Shown piece by piece: positions 1 to 10,752 of a stretch of 64,000 nucleotides of DNA. The stretch comes from Peltaster fructicola (Eukaryota > Ascomycota > Dothideomycetes), in assembly GCA_001592805.2 (NCBI GenBank), contig CP051142.1:3348001-3412000 (forward strand), read 5' to 3'. How positions within the stretch are numbered: the first letter of the stretch is position 1; each line of letters opens with the position of its first letter. A program made the translations under genes and the position numbers. The notes under the pieces were generated by a model. The model was given only the letters and a program-made list of their open reading frames with translations, made no database searches and was not told where the DNA came from.

Positions 1-150
1 TACCATAAGGCAGGTCACGATGCGTTCTGTTGTTGTGTAGCCACCCGCTCTCTTGTGTCTCTCAATGGCAGCCATTGGCATTGACATGCTTTATCCCTGT
101 CCCTATTGACACACTGTTTAGGCGATATGGTCTTTGGAGCAGCTACTGTC

Positions 151-156
151 TATAAG
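151..156 (+). promoter_or_regulatory. Putative TATA box of the pheromone gene
   Basis: TATAAG lies about 145 bp before the pheromone ATG and is followed by a pyrimidine-rich tract (about 180-240), a common arrangement around fungal transcription starts. Further upstream, at 63-77, is a perfect palindrome CAATGGC-A-GCCATTG whose right arm runs into ATTGG (a CCAAT box on the other strand). The assignment rests on position and motif only. Confidence 0.4.
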
Positions 157-297
157 AGCTTCTATCTCAACCGTTTGCGGTCTCGTCCCCGTCTCCTACA
201 CTCATTCAATACTCATAAGGACCACCTACTTGCAATTTCCCATTTCCCTAAGTTTCTCATAACTTGAAACTTCAAGGTATATCATCAGATCTACACC

Positions 298-1092
298 ATG
301 AAGGTCGCAACCGTCGTCGCCATCATGGCGTTCACTGCAGCCCAAGCTGCTGCCGTCGCCGAGGCTGATCCACGCTGGAAGATCTGGAGCTCATGCGGTC
401 CACCAGGAATCACTTGTGCCAAGACCAAGCGTGCAGCTCTTGCTGTCGCTGAAGCCCTTGCAGAGTTTGAGCCCCATCGTGCACACTCTTCCACTTGTAA
501 CTTCCCAGGCGCCAAATGTCACAACGCCCGTCGCTCTATCGAGCAGCTCGGCGCTGCCACCGAGAGCACTCTCGATAATGTGCTTGCCCTCGACAAGGAC
601 GACGATGCTATTGCATACAAGGACAAGCTCCTCCACGCTGGGTTCCCAAGCACCAAGCGTACTGCTAAGCGTGATGCTGAGATCAACGCACGTTGGAAGA
701 TCTGGAGCTCCTGTGGCCCACCAGGAATCACCTGCGCCAAGGCTAAGCGTGGTATTGATCTCATCAAGGAGGACTTCCCAGACATTCACAAGGAAGAGTG
801 CTTCGCCAAAGGCGGCGAGTGTCACGCCGTCTTGAAGGCTCGTGCTGCTTTCGATGCAGCCGTTAAGCGTGAGGAAGGTGCGGACATCTCATCATGTGGA
901 CAGCCAGGCTTCACTTGCGCCCAGGACGTCTACGACTATGCCGCTGCTAAGCTCAAGCGTGACCCAGCAGCTGACAAGGCTGATGAGGAGTGTAATGGTC
1001 CAGAAGGCGACTGCACTAAGGCTCAGACATACTTCGATGAGCTCGATGCCGCTCTTACAAAGGCCCAAGAGGATGTTCTCAAGGACAACTAA
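298..1092 (+). CDS. Secreted alpha-factor-like mating pheromone precursor
   Basis: The 264-aa intronless precursor begins with a signal peptide (about residues 1-20, hydrophobic and Ala-rich). Two almost identical peptides, WKIWSSCGPPGITCAK, sit at residues 27-42 and 133-148. A degenerate third copy (ISSCGQPGFTCA) is at 197-208. C-x-x-P-G-x-x-C inside a short Trp-containing peptide is the pattern of ascomycete alpha-type pheromones that bind the Ste2-class receptor. Kex2-type Lys-Arg sites follow at 44-45, 120-121, 124-125, 150-151, 190-191 and 220-221. The acidic/Ala leaders after several of them (DAEINA, EEGAD, DPAADKADEE) resemble Ste13-trimmed spacers. Between the peptides are three further C-X6-C loops (C67-C74, C168-C175, C232-C239), so every module has two loops. 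Family and secretion are well supported. Which peptide is the mature pheromone is inference. A non-pheromone Kex2-processed repeat peptide is the main alternative. Confidence 0.82.
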   Translation: MKVATVVAIMAFTAAQAAAVAEADPRWKIWSSCGPPGITCAKTKRAALAVAEALAEFEPHRAHSSTCNFPGAKCHNARRSIEQLGAATESTLDNVLALDKDDDAIAYKDKLLHAGFPSTKRTAKRDAEINARWKIWSSCGPPGITCAKAKRGIDLIKEDFPDIHKEECFAKGGECHAVLKARAAFDAAVKREEGADISSCGQPGFTCAQDVYDYAAAKLKRDPAADKADEECNGPEGDCTKAQTYFDELDAALTKAQEDVLKDN

Positions 1093-1552
1093 GCATTGCG
1101 ATGACAACGGTGATCATGATCACATTCGCTTAAAATCTTCCATGATGACCAGTCGAAGCTGGTTGACCTCTGGTGGCATCAGAGATTGTACCAAGATGTG
1201 GAAGTACATCACCAACAATGCTCATCAATGCCTACTGTCGGCTTTTATTGAGCGAGTCTCTGCCGTTTGCGCTCGAGGCTAGTGTATACAACAAATCAAT
1301 AGACATCACACCTGAACAACATTTCACGTATAGCATTCTCTTCTTGTGTCAGTCTCGTGGCAATCGAGAGAAAGACACAATATGTAACGGAATGCTATTC
1401 CTCTTCCGCCTTGCAATGCTTGACATACCATAGAGCTGAGGTATGCTTGCGTAAACTTGCAAACGGTTGTGAGACTGAGAAATGTCTCAGAGTGGACGTT
1501 GTAATGCTACAGTACTACTGCTACAGTGGGTATCGTGTTATAGTGTACAGGA
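1093..1552. other. Intergenic, convergent
   Basis: This 460-bp stretch lies between the stop codons of the pheromone gene (plus) and the Mrh4 gene (minus). It should hold both 3' UTRs. I see no further gene, repeat or RNA. Confidence 0.6.
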
Positions 1553-3415
1553 TCAGATGAGGGCAGCCCCCTTGAACATACCCTCTCTGACTTCTTTGAC
1601 GATATCCTTTCGATCGTGCCGGCCGACCAGGACAATGCCGCGACCTCTTCGACCCATGCGTCCCACACGACCCAGTCGATGAATGAAGTCGATCGAAGTA
1701 TGCGGCACATCGAATAATATGACATGCTTGACAGGTGTAGTGTCGATGCCACGAGAAGCAATGTCAGTCGTGACCAAGACACGAGTCTGAGCAAGCTTGC
1801 GCGTAGGTGTTGATATGTCAGTGAGCTCGCTAGGAGCAATCGCCGTGGTAGGAGGACTTTCTTTGCTAGGCATGGCGACACCAGTAAAAGCGGCGAGCAC
1901 GTCCTCGTTCTGACGCTGATCGCTGTCGCGTGAGAAGCCATACGCATCGATGCCCTTCTGCTGAAGATATGCTGTGAGCGTGGCGGCAGTCTCCCTTTCA
2001 TTGACGAACACAATGATCATCTTCTCTCGGTCGTCAGGATGCTCCACGGCCTCCTTGCCAATGTCCCAGATGACCTGGGCGCAAGCCAGATTGCGATTGC
2101 CCTGGTACGGGATCTTGTCGACATCAACAACTGACAATTGCACTCTTCGAGGAATGGCGTGCAGATTTGGGGTTGCTAGGCGCATTGTGTCGGGGTAGCG
2201 CTTCTTCAGGTATGCATCAAGAGATCGAGGGATCGTTGCTGAGCACAAGATGAGTTGCTTAAGAGACGGAGTCGCTCGATCGATAATGGCGCTTGTGGTA
2301 GGGCTGAAGCTGCGATCAAGCAGACTGTCAGCTTCGTCGATGACCATATATTGCACACGGCTGAGAATGTTCGGTGTCGTCTCTGCAATGCTCTGGATGA
2401 GATGTGGTGTAGTGACAACCACATCGACGCCTCCAGGTGAGAACAAACGTGACCTGATCACGGTTGGCGAGAAGGCTGCGCTTATCATAGCTGTCCGGAA
2501 TTTGACAGTATGCGAGATGGACTTGAGGACTGCACCAACCTGTGTGACCAGTTCAGCAGTGGGCAGTAGTATCACAGCTCGCGGACGTGCCGCATCTGAG
2601 CTGAGTTCAACGTCCTTCGGGGTGGGTAAAGTGAATAGTCGTTGTCTCACCTTCTCTTGCATTCGAGTCTCCTTTCGTCTTGCTTCAGCTTCAGCATCAG
2701 CCTTATCTGCTGCCTCTGCACGTTTGATAGCATCCACAATGGGCAAGACATACGCCAGTGTCTTGCCACTACCAGTCTCTGCAGCAAGCAGATACTGCTG
2801 CATCTCGTCCTTGTTCGCTCCTCGCATACGCCTTCGCCTTGAACCGTCTCCTCGCTGCAGCAGCGCTGGAATCGCTAGTCGTTGGATAGGTGTAGGTGAG
2901 ACGTCGAGGAGCCCTCCCAGCACTTGATTGGGGATGGCCTCTTGCAGTGCTGGTAGGAAGTCGAAAACATTGAAGGTATCTCGCTCGGCCAGTTGGTTCT
3001 TGATACGGGTCCTCTGCTCGTACGATACAGTGCTTAGTCGTTGCTGCATACGCAGATGTCGCATAGGGTCGTTGGGTTCGGAAGTCTCCTTCGTGTTCGT
3101 ATGTCCACGAGTTTGGCGCTTCTGTTCAGCTGCCGATACTTGTCTTTGTGCGACAAGCGCTCTCGGGGGCCTCGTAACGTTCATCCCATTGAATGGCGAC
3201 TGTCTGCTCTTCCTCTTGAGCCGTCCATCCGATCCAGTAGGTGCGGATCCTCTCGCAACTCGGTCAGAAAGGATCATGCGAGACGGCCTGCGCTTCTGCA
3301 GTGTCGCGGCACCTCGTGTGGTCTGCCATGGTAATATGAGAGGTCTTACGAACCGGCTGATTTCGCAGAAGGGACAAATGGACGATGGAAATAGTTGCAT
3401 GCTTGATGTGATCAA
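1553..3415 (-). CDS. MRH4: Mitochondrial DEAD-box ATP-dependent RNA helicase Mrh4
   Basis: A single-exon protein of 620 aa. The N-terminus is basic and Ser/Arg-rich with few acidic residues (about 1-45), as expected of a mitochondrial presequence. Helicase motifs run in order: Q-motif region (SPTPIQRLAIPALL), motif I AETGSGKT, Ia PTAELV, Ib TTPHLI, II DEAD (VIDEADSLLD), III SAT, then in the second RecA lobe IV-like IVFVNERETA, V TTDIASRGID and VI HRLGRVGRMGRRGRG. This order and length fit Mrh4, which in yeast acts in assembly of the mitochondrial large ribosomal subunit. The motifs and basic N-terminus are seen directly; the specific orthology comes from the divergent Q motif and overall layout. 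The first ATG is used; the next Met (residue 6) would hardly change the product. Confidence 0.88.
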   Translation of the reverse strand: MITSSMQLFPSSICPFCEISRFVRPLILPWQTTRGAATLQKRRPSRMILSDRVARGSAPTGSDGRLKRKSRQSPFNGMNVTRPPRALVAQRQVSAAEQKRQTRGHTNTKETSEPNDPMRHLRMQQRLSTVSYEQRTRIKNQLAERDTFNVFDFLPALQEAIPNQVLGGLLDVSPTPIQRLAIPALLQRGDGSRRRRMRGANKDEMQQYLLAAETGSGKTLAYVLPIVDAIKRAEAADKADAEAEARRKETRMQEKVRQRLFTLPTPKDVELSSDAARPRAVILLPTAELVTQVGAVLKSISHTVKFRTAMISAAFSPTVIRSRLFSPGGVDVVVTTPHLIQSIAETTPNILSRVQYMVIDEADSLLDRSFSPTTSAIIDRATPSLKQLILCSATIPRSLDAYLKKRYPDTMRLATPNLHAIPRRVQLSVVDVDKIPYQGNRNLACAQVIWDIGKEAVEHPDDREKMIIVFVNERETAATLTAYLQQKGIDAYGFSRDSDQRQNEDVLAAFTGVAMPSKESPPTTAIAPSELTDISTPTRKLAQTRVLVTTDIASRGIDTTPVKHVILFDVPHTSIDFIHRLGRVGRMGRRGRGIVLVGRHDRKDIVKEVREGMFKGAALI

Positions 3416-3896
3416 CTCCGTATGATGTCGTCTCCAAGAATTTGTTCAACCAACTCGCTATACCTGCCAGCAGCTTCGGACACGCGATCATATCAAGGTT
3501 TCGTTGCCCGTAGCAACGCAGCTGTGTGGAGAGTATTATGGCAGGCCACAAACCGCCCGCCTCTATAGAGCTCATCTCTCGCGTGTTGTGTGCATGTTTG
3601 CAGCTTCATCAACTTGACCACTTCGATTCTTTCATTGCTACGCTCTGCACAGCAGTTTTTCTTGCGACATCATCACACTGCGCGCAAGCAAGTGTCGATG
3701 TCAAGCATTCGCTAAACAATCTGCACTCCATTGCCAATCGCATTGCTCAACATTCCACGGCTCGGGACCCCATTCTTCGCAGCGCATTGTGTAGTCAAGG
3801 CTGAGTCTGAGAAGCTATTGACAATGCCTTCTGATGTATCTGTGAGTCTAGACAACCACCTTGCCAGGTGCAAGCGCTTCAAAACAACTTGCTGAC
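3416..3896. other. Divergent promoter region MRH4 / BUD4
   Basis: About 480 bp separate the two start codons. No clear TATA box, repeat or RNA gene is visible. An ATG at 3824 is followed after six codons by GTGAGT, but the nearest acceptor leaves an intron of only 26 bp, so it is not taken as the BUD4 start. Confidence 0.5.
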
Positions 3897-6800
3897 ATGG
3901 CCCGAAAGGTGCAGCCGCTGCGCATCAGCAAGAACACTCCTTCCTCCACGCCTCAGAAGATGGCGCCTTCTAATAGAGCATTGTCAGAGATCAGTGCTAC
4001 GAGTATGAGACGAAACTCTCCTAGCTACAACCAAGCTACCAAGGTGGGCACAACAATAAGGATTGCAGAGCACCACTGACATACAACAGAAGATGATCGT
4101 TACGCGAGAAACTTCGCCATACACTGAGAACTCCCCGACAAAGACGAACACTCGAGACTTCTGGTCCAGCCGCGATCCACTCTCGCCAGCACGCCTTGAT
4201 GTCGAGAATTCCTTCACAGACAGCCTTCGATCACCCTCTCCAGGCGCAGATGCCAGCCCAAAGCGCCGACCAAGTGTCGAGCGACTTCAGCAAGCAAGTC
4301 GAGTAAAGAATAGCAAGATCTTCGAGCTCGAGAACAAGGCAGCATATGACCCAAGCTGTGTGCCAGTCGTGGAACGACCAGCCGCCAACAGACCTACCAG
4401 CCACAGCTTTGCGAACAATAGCTTTACTCGCATGGACTCTCTGCGCAAGGAGAACAACCCTGTACGAACCTCTCCAGCGAAGGGTCACAAGCGCAGTGAG
4501 ACTGAGATCAGCGTGCCAACACTGACACCGACAAAGCTAAGCTCTCCTGAAGGCCTCACCTTCTCTGATCGAGCTGCTAGTCCAGCGACAGGCTCTCCAA
4601 CAAAGTCTTCCTTGTCACGAACCAGCCAGTTCAGTCTTCACAGCGCTATGATGGACAACAGCTTGACATGGTCTGACGAAGATCGATGCTCAACACCTCG
4701 TGCACTACATCGCCAGAACAAGAGTGTCACCTTCGAGACCGAACCACCCCTGATCCAAGAGTACGATAACCCGACACCAGAGCCATCGAACGACTCGCGT
4801 GATAACAGCCTCGAAGAGAACGAGTACTACGACGAGGATGACAGCTTCGATCGTGGCAGCTCTGCTGATATAGACGACAGCTTTGAGTCTGATCTGGAGA
4901 ACACAGAGAAGACACCCGTCGATCTGCCATGGTCTGGCATCAATCCAGAAGAGCTGCGACGAAACCTTATCGATGACGAGGACGATGTGTTTGAGTCCTC
5001 CGTGCTGCACACTCGCCCAGACAACGAGTTCCGACGGAGTGTCAGTGTTGCTAGTGATGGCTCTTCACGACCACTTCCTCCACTGCCGAGCACGATGCGT
5101 CACCAGCTGCGCAAGAAGGAGAGCCACCGCCAGCTGCTGCACATCGAGCGCGCCGAATCGGAAGAGTTGATTGTGCGCAATCTCGACACAGGCGAGGTGA
5201 AGGAACTTCACGTCAGTATCAACGAAGGTGAAGTGCAAGATGAGTCTGTCGTTGCAGAACTTGAGGAGTTTGCACAGTCGCCTCGACGAATTAGCCGCGA
5301 AAGTATCCTTGCCAAGGTTCGCGGAAGCAAGTATGACTTCGACGACGAGACAGAAGATGAGACATTCGCAGACGCTACAGAGAATGCTCATCCAAGCTAT
5401 GCTGAGCTAGCTCTTTACGACCCGGACCAGCCAGTTCAAAGCAGGGAGATTAGCCACGAAGATACACTCCACGCAGAAATCGTCGAGCCGGCTACAATTG
5501 AGACAGCTGTTGAAATCAAGATCGAAGAGGAAGCAGTCGTCGAACTGTCAAGCATTCCTGTCACCCCAGCTGTCGAGACTCTACCGTCGTTCCAGCTCGA
5601 GCGAGACTCCTCTGTCGTTCGCAATATTTCAGCATCTCCGAGCGAAGATGAAGAGAGCCGATATTCACCAACCGAGTCTGAGATCAACCAAGCTCAAGTG
5701 CCAGAGATTGCGCCAACACTCCACGCTGGCGAGAGTCTTGACGATGCGATGTCATTGTTGACCGTCAAGGACTACTCCGATAAGAAGTCATTGAGTTCTG
5801 GTGATCTCCTTGGCCTGCCACAGTATGACGGCGAAGATTGGGGTCTCGGAATGCAGGACTACTGTACACCATCACCGCCGGTCGCGCAGCTCGCACCAGA
5901 GGCGACGCCTGTCAACGCATTCATGGAAGCACCAATCATCATGCCGGAAGTATCCCTTGCAGCATCAGAACGCGTAGGCACTCCTGACAGTGTCATTCGA
6001 CGCACGTCGGACGCAGTCTCTGATATCACCGTCAGCGCAATGCCCAATGCACCAGAGGTCGCACAACATGTCGAGGAACAACAATACGATGGTGTCCACC
6101 GACCAGTAAGCCCCGTGATCCCTGAGCGTAAAGCCACTATCAAGACAGGCGGTAAGCTCAAAGCACGTCCATCTGGCACACCCGCAGACTTCCAATCACT
6201 CTTCGCTGGGGAGGTCGATCTGGATCAGAATCCTATGCCAGACACGAAACATGCATCACAACTTGACCTCAGCCTGGATATGCCAGATTTCGTCAAGCAA
6301 GACGCTGAGCAGGATACAGGCGATATGCTTGGTCTCGACCAGGCTTTCGACAGAGTGATCCAGAATCAAACAGTGAGTACTTCTGATGCCAATCTCTATT
6401 GGTTGATCCCTAACCGTGTTGCGCAGAAGGGATATCTCACCCGTCAGAACACCAAGGTAGTCGTCGCTTCCACCAGGAACGTCTCCGGCGAGAGCAATGG
6501 CATCGCCCCGACTCCTGCACCCTCTCAAGCTAAGACGAGTCCTCGCAAGCCAAGCACTGAGCAACACTTCAAGGCCGAGCCATGGAATGGTAAGCAGCGA
6601 AGGAAGAGCCTACGAACAGCAAGCGCACAGCAGGGAAACAATGGGCCTGCACCTCCTCTTCCAGGTCAGCAGTCTGCTCTTGGCGTCGTCACTGAGGACC
6701 GCTCCCTGCTGGACGGCACTGATGCTGGAGAAATTGAGCGTGGTCGACTTTTTATCAAGGTTGTGGGTGTACAAGAACTCGACCTCCCACTGCCAAAGAA

Positions 6801-8233
6801 CGACCGTCTCGACTTCAAGCTGACTCTGGACAACGGTCTTCACTGTGTCACGACTGGTGCACTCGAGCTCGGCCACAGTGCTTCAATCGGTCAGGAATTC
6901 GAGCTGGTCGTGCAAAACGATCTTGAATTCCAGCTGACCCTGTCTACACGACTCCCTGCTCCCGTCAAGCCTGTCGAGGAGCCTCTTACAGCACCCTCAA
7001 GCCCTACTAAGTCCTCCAAGTCGACCTTTGCGAAGTTCCTGTCGTCACCAAAGAAGCGCGCTGAGAAGGAACGTCAGGAGCGCGAACTGCAAGAAGCCGA
7101 AGAGCGACGCCGCAGAGAAGAGATCGTCAGGAAACGAGCGAGTGTCCGACCAAATGCTTTCGAAATGATGCGCGAACTGGTCAACAGCAGTGATGGCTCC
7201 TTCGCGCGTGCTTACGTTAACCTCTCCGAGCACGAAGAAGGATGCTTCGGTCGCAAACTTGAAGTCGATGTGCCTTTGTACAATGAGTGGGCTCTTGAGA
7301 AGGACGACGCAGTTGTCAGCTCGGTCCGCAGCAAACGTGGTGCCAACTGGGGCCCAGTGCGACGGCCTCCATACATCATCGGACAGCTGAAGTGCCAGCT
7401 TTTGTATGTGCCGAAGCCAAAGGACGCCTCGGACGAGGATATGCCAAAGAGCATGTCTTCAGCTGTGCGAGAGATGAACAAGGCCAGCGATGTGGTCGAC
7501 GTCGCCCACGAGGGTTTCTTGAGCCAGCAAGGAGGTGACTGCGTGGTAAGTTGGTCATGAAGATGATCGTAGCTCGTAACTAACACCACTATAGCATTGG
7601 CGACGCCGTTTCTTCTCAGTGGTTGGCTCGAAGCTCACCGCATACCACGAACACACTCACCAGAAGCGTGCAGTCATTAACCTGGCAAAGGCTTCGAGGC
7701 TGGTCGATGACAAGAGCACTCTTGTTGCGGACCACACAGCAGGCTCAAAGGCGCGGTCTGGTCGACGAAAGTCAGCATTCGCCGAAGAAGATGAAGGCTA
7801 CCAATATGTTGAGGAAGGCTTCCGAATTCGATTTGCAAACGGCGAGACCATCGACTTCTACGCCGATAGCCGTGCAGAGAAGGATGCCTGGATGACCACA
7901 CTTGCACAAGTCATTGGCAAGCCAGATCAAAGCGCTCGCAAGGCAAAGTGGACTGACCTCGTTCTTGCACACGAGAAGACACATGGTGTCAGTGCCGCAG
8001 CGAAACCTGAGGCGACCCTCACGAGCACGACTGAAGTACGGGACTTTGTCGACGCTCCGCCACCGCCTTCCAAGGAGAGTGTCCGCAAGCCAGTTCCGAC
8101 ATCTACCAGTCCATTGAAGCGACCTGAGTCTCTTCCGATGGCACAATCGCCAGCCAAGCGACCCAGCACGCCTCCTATGCAACCACGAGCTGGTCACCGC
8201 AAGCGTGACGCGGTCAAAAGCATGATCTTCTAA
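3897..8233 (+). CDS. BUD4: Bud4/anillin-like septin-associated protein with C-terminal PH domain
   Basis: Three exons: 3897-4043, 4090-7545 and 7595-8233, joined across a 46-bp intron (GTGGGC...CAG) and a 49-bp intron (GTAAGT...TAG), both phase 0. The product is about 1413 aa. The first about 800 residues are Ser/Pro/acidic and look disordered, with many SP/TP sites (possible CDK or MAPK targets). A short basic coiled coil (KKRAEKERQERELQEAEERR) lies before the C-terminal quarter. A PH domain starts near residue 1190 (GFLSQQGG...HWRRRFFSVVGSKL) and ends near 1310 with the typical tryptophan helix (KDAWMTTLAQVIG). Bud4 proteins organise septin rings and septation at the cortex. The start at 3897 gives MARKVQPLRISK, similar to the N-terminus common in filamentous Bud4 proteins. 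The PH domain is directly visible; the Bud4 name rests on size and architecture. Confidence 0.85.
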
Positions 8234-8425
8234 CGATGCCACAGATCGTGTTGGCTTATGATGAAATGACGAGGAGAAGTTCGTCATGATTGATGATCCT
8301 GCTTCTACAGGATGATGGATTTTCCTCTCGCAGTCTCTTTTCTCCTTGTGTCACTCGTCGGGATGGGTTGGTCTTCATTCGCGGCAGTCCAGGTGTAGAA
8401 TAATGACCAAGAACTTTCACATACT

Positions 8426-9386
8426 TCATGGCTGTCTCACCTCACCTGCCTCTCTGCTCCTAACACTGCTGTTGCACCAGAATTGACCTGAGATGTCGCC
8501 TATGTCTCCAAAGGCCAGTCGCATGGGGATGACTGCTCCCTCTTCCAATGTCTTGGGTGGCTTGCCGATGAGGGCGCCCATACCTGAGGCAACCCAACCA
8601 GGACAGCATGAGTTGATCTGTACATCTGCGTGTTCCTCTGCGAGTATGCGAGTGGCGCCATTGAGCAGGGCTTTGGAGACGTTGTAGCTACGACACGGTA
8701 CGCCGAAGCCAGAAGCCTCTTCTTCGCCCTTCGACACCGCAGACTGTTTCATCAGCTTGATGCTACTAAAGTTCAAAATCTTGCTTACCACATAGTCATT
8801 CGCAATACTCTCGAGCTCTATCAGAGACTTCGCTGTTCGAAAGCGCTGGCGAATAGGCTCATCGTAGACCTTCAGCAATGAAGCGATGGAAGATACATTG
8901 ACGATACGAGCACCCTTGCCCATGTAGGGGATCACGCTTTGACACATCTGCAGAATTGTCAGACAGGGCAGGAGTGAGACGTCGACAAACTGACGTTGAG
9001 AGTGCCGTAGTAGTTGACTTCGAGTGTCTTTTTGGCGATGTCAACACTCGCCTCTCGATCTAGATTGATACCAGCATTGTTGATGAGTACATTGATTTCT
9101 TGCTGTGACTCGTCGACATTGACCGATAGGTCTTCGACGCTCTTTCGATCTGCTATGTCCAGCTTTCGATAGATGATCGAGCTTCTGGTGTTACTGGCCT
9201 TGAGGCCTAGATCATCTCCAGAGCGCGAGCAAGCATAGAGCTTCACGGCTGGAAGTGATGTGGATTTGAGTATCGCTTCACATATGGCTTTGCCGATACC
9301 ACGGTTCTGTTGTTGGTCAGCGACGACCTGTTCCTTTTTGACGCACATACAGCACCTGTTACAATGACTCCGATAGGTTGAGACAT
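8426..9386 (-). CDS. Short-chain dehydrogenase/reductase, carbonyl reductase-like
   Basis: Three exons on the minus strand: 9386-9351, 9306-8995 and 8947-8426, separated by introns of 44 and 47 bp. They give 289 aa. The Rossmann cofactor motif is split by intron 1 (VIVTGA | NRGIGKA, residues 8-19), which confirms the join. NNAG follows in exon 2, then NYYGTLN, the catalytic Ser (VNVSS), YNVSK as the catalytic Tyr-x-x-x-Lys, and a PGWV segment after it. The insertion between the Ser and Tyr motifs (about 60 residues) is typical of the human CBR1-type SDR21C family, which reduces carbonyl compounds with NADPH. The natural substrate cannot be read from sequence. The next gene (hydrolase) is on the same strand about 300 bp upstream, but fungi rarely make operons. 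Confidence 0.85.
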
Positions 9387-9689
9387 GTTGCTGATTGTCA
9401 ATAGCAGGTGTATTAGACAATCGAAGTCGTGACGTTGATAGAACTATCAACGGACGTCCGTGCGGCATGTGTTGGAATGGGTGACCACGATTGTTTCAAG
9501 CCTCTCTGTTGTAGAACTCTGCTCATGGAGGACTGGAAGCCTATCTCACGGAAGACTCAAGATGACTAGTGATTGATAGTCATCACAAGCACAGGTGCAG
9601 CACCATTATGCAATCACCTTGTAGGTCGTATTATGAATCGTACACTATCTCTAACAGTTCTATATCTCTATCAATGCTAAGTGTGCCTT
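9387..9689. other. Short intergenic stretch
   Basis: About 300 bp between the SDR start and the hydrolase stop, both on the minus strand. It must hold the SDR promoter and the hydrolase 3' UTR. Nothing else is visible. Confidence 0.5.
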
Positions 9690-10752
9690 TTAAAGGCCAT
9701 AGGCCAGCTTCTTGGCCTCCTTGCCGACCTCAAGTGTTGCTTTGAGAGCCTCCTCGCTCCACGGCGCCATCTGCAGGAAACCGTGAGTAAGCTCAGGGTA
9801 ATGATGCCAATGAACCTCAACCCCGGCTTTCTGCAGCTTGTTTCCATATTCGACACCAACGTCTCGAAGAGGATCAAAGCCACAGGTGAAGAGTGCAGCT
9901 TGCGGTACACCCTTTAGATACTCGTTCTTCTGCATGCCTGGACTGACGTACTTGTGGCTCGGCGGATAAGCCTTCTCTGGCGGACGAGGGAGATAGTGAT
10001 CTGCGAAGCTGAAGATGCCGTTGCATTCAAGGTATAGGCCAGAATTGTTCTCCTCTGCGGCTGGAGTGTCAAATGGGACGCGCGATTCTGGATAGAGCAG
10101 GATCTGAGCATGGATGTTCTTCTTGCCCTCGTCACGAAGACGAAGCGAGAGTGCTTCAGTCATGTTACCGCCGGCAGAATCACCTCCACCAAGGACCAGG
10201 TCAGATTTGATACCTCGAGTAGCGCCCTCGGAACCTTGTGCCCATTCCACGACAGCGGCGTACTCGTCGAGCTGAGTTGGGAATTTGAACTCTGGTGCCA
10301 ACCGATAGTCAATACCGATCGTCTATTGGGATATATCAGCTGTGGAAGGCCAAGCAGGATGCTAGACTCACGATGATCTCTGCGGCCTCTGCGACGAGTC
10401 TCAGGCCATTCTCGAACTCATCAACACTGCCTACGGTGTAGCCACCACCATGCATGTAGACAAGTGCAGCCACTTCCTTACGTCGACCCTCTGTATATGC
10501 CGAAGGGTAGAAGAGTCTGATTGGAATCGTACCATGAGGACCTCTTACAGCAGTAAACTCAACATTCCCAATGGACGCCTGCTTACTCTTCTCGAGCTTG
10601 TGGAAGCCAAAGACCTCGGTATGGTGTCTTCGCTCTTGGTGGAAGTCCACATCACCGCCAAGGTGTAGCTTCGGGTTGTCCTTGAGGAAAGCCTCGATGG
10701 ACGGAGCGAGTTTGGTGCGTGTACCTGTGGTTGGAATCTCTTTGCCTGACAT
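9690..10752 (-). CDS. Alpha/beta-hydrolase, HSL-type esterase/lipase
   Basis: Two exons, 10752-10372 and 10322-9690, joined over a 49-bp GTGAGT...TAG intron in phase 0; 337 aa. The HSL-family oxyanion motif HGGGY is at residues 101-105. The nucleophile elbow GDSAGG has its Ser near residue 176. A late FDPLRD supplies the acid and THGF the His of the triad. There is no signal peptide, so the enzyme is probably intracellular. The family hydrolyses short-chain esters and similar bonds, and many fungal members act in secondary metabolism or detoxification. The substrate is unknown. Neighbours give no clear pathway, although an SDR lies directly downstream. Confidence 0.88.

Noticed and set aside
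391-825. 144-codon open frame antisense to the pheromone gene
   Set aside because: It mirrors the repetitive coding sequence of the plus strand and has no signal or domain of its own.
3824-3867. Alternative BUD4 start (ATG at 3824, GTGAGT donor)
   Set aside because: The intron would be 26 bp, too short, and the downstream ATG at 3897 gives the family-like N-terminus.
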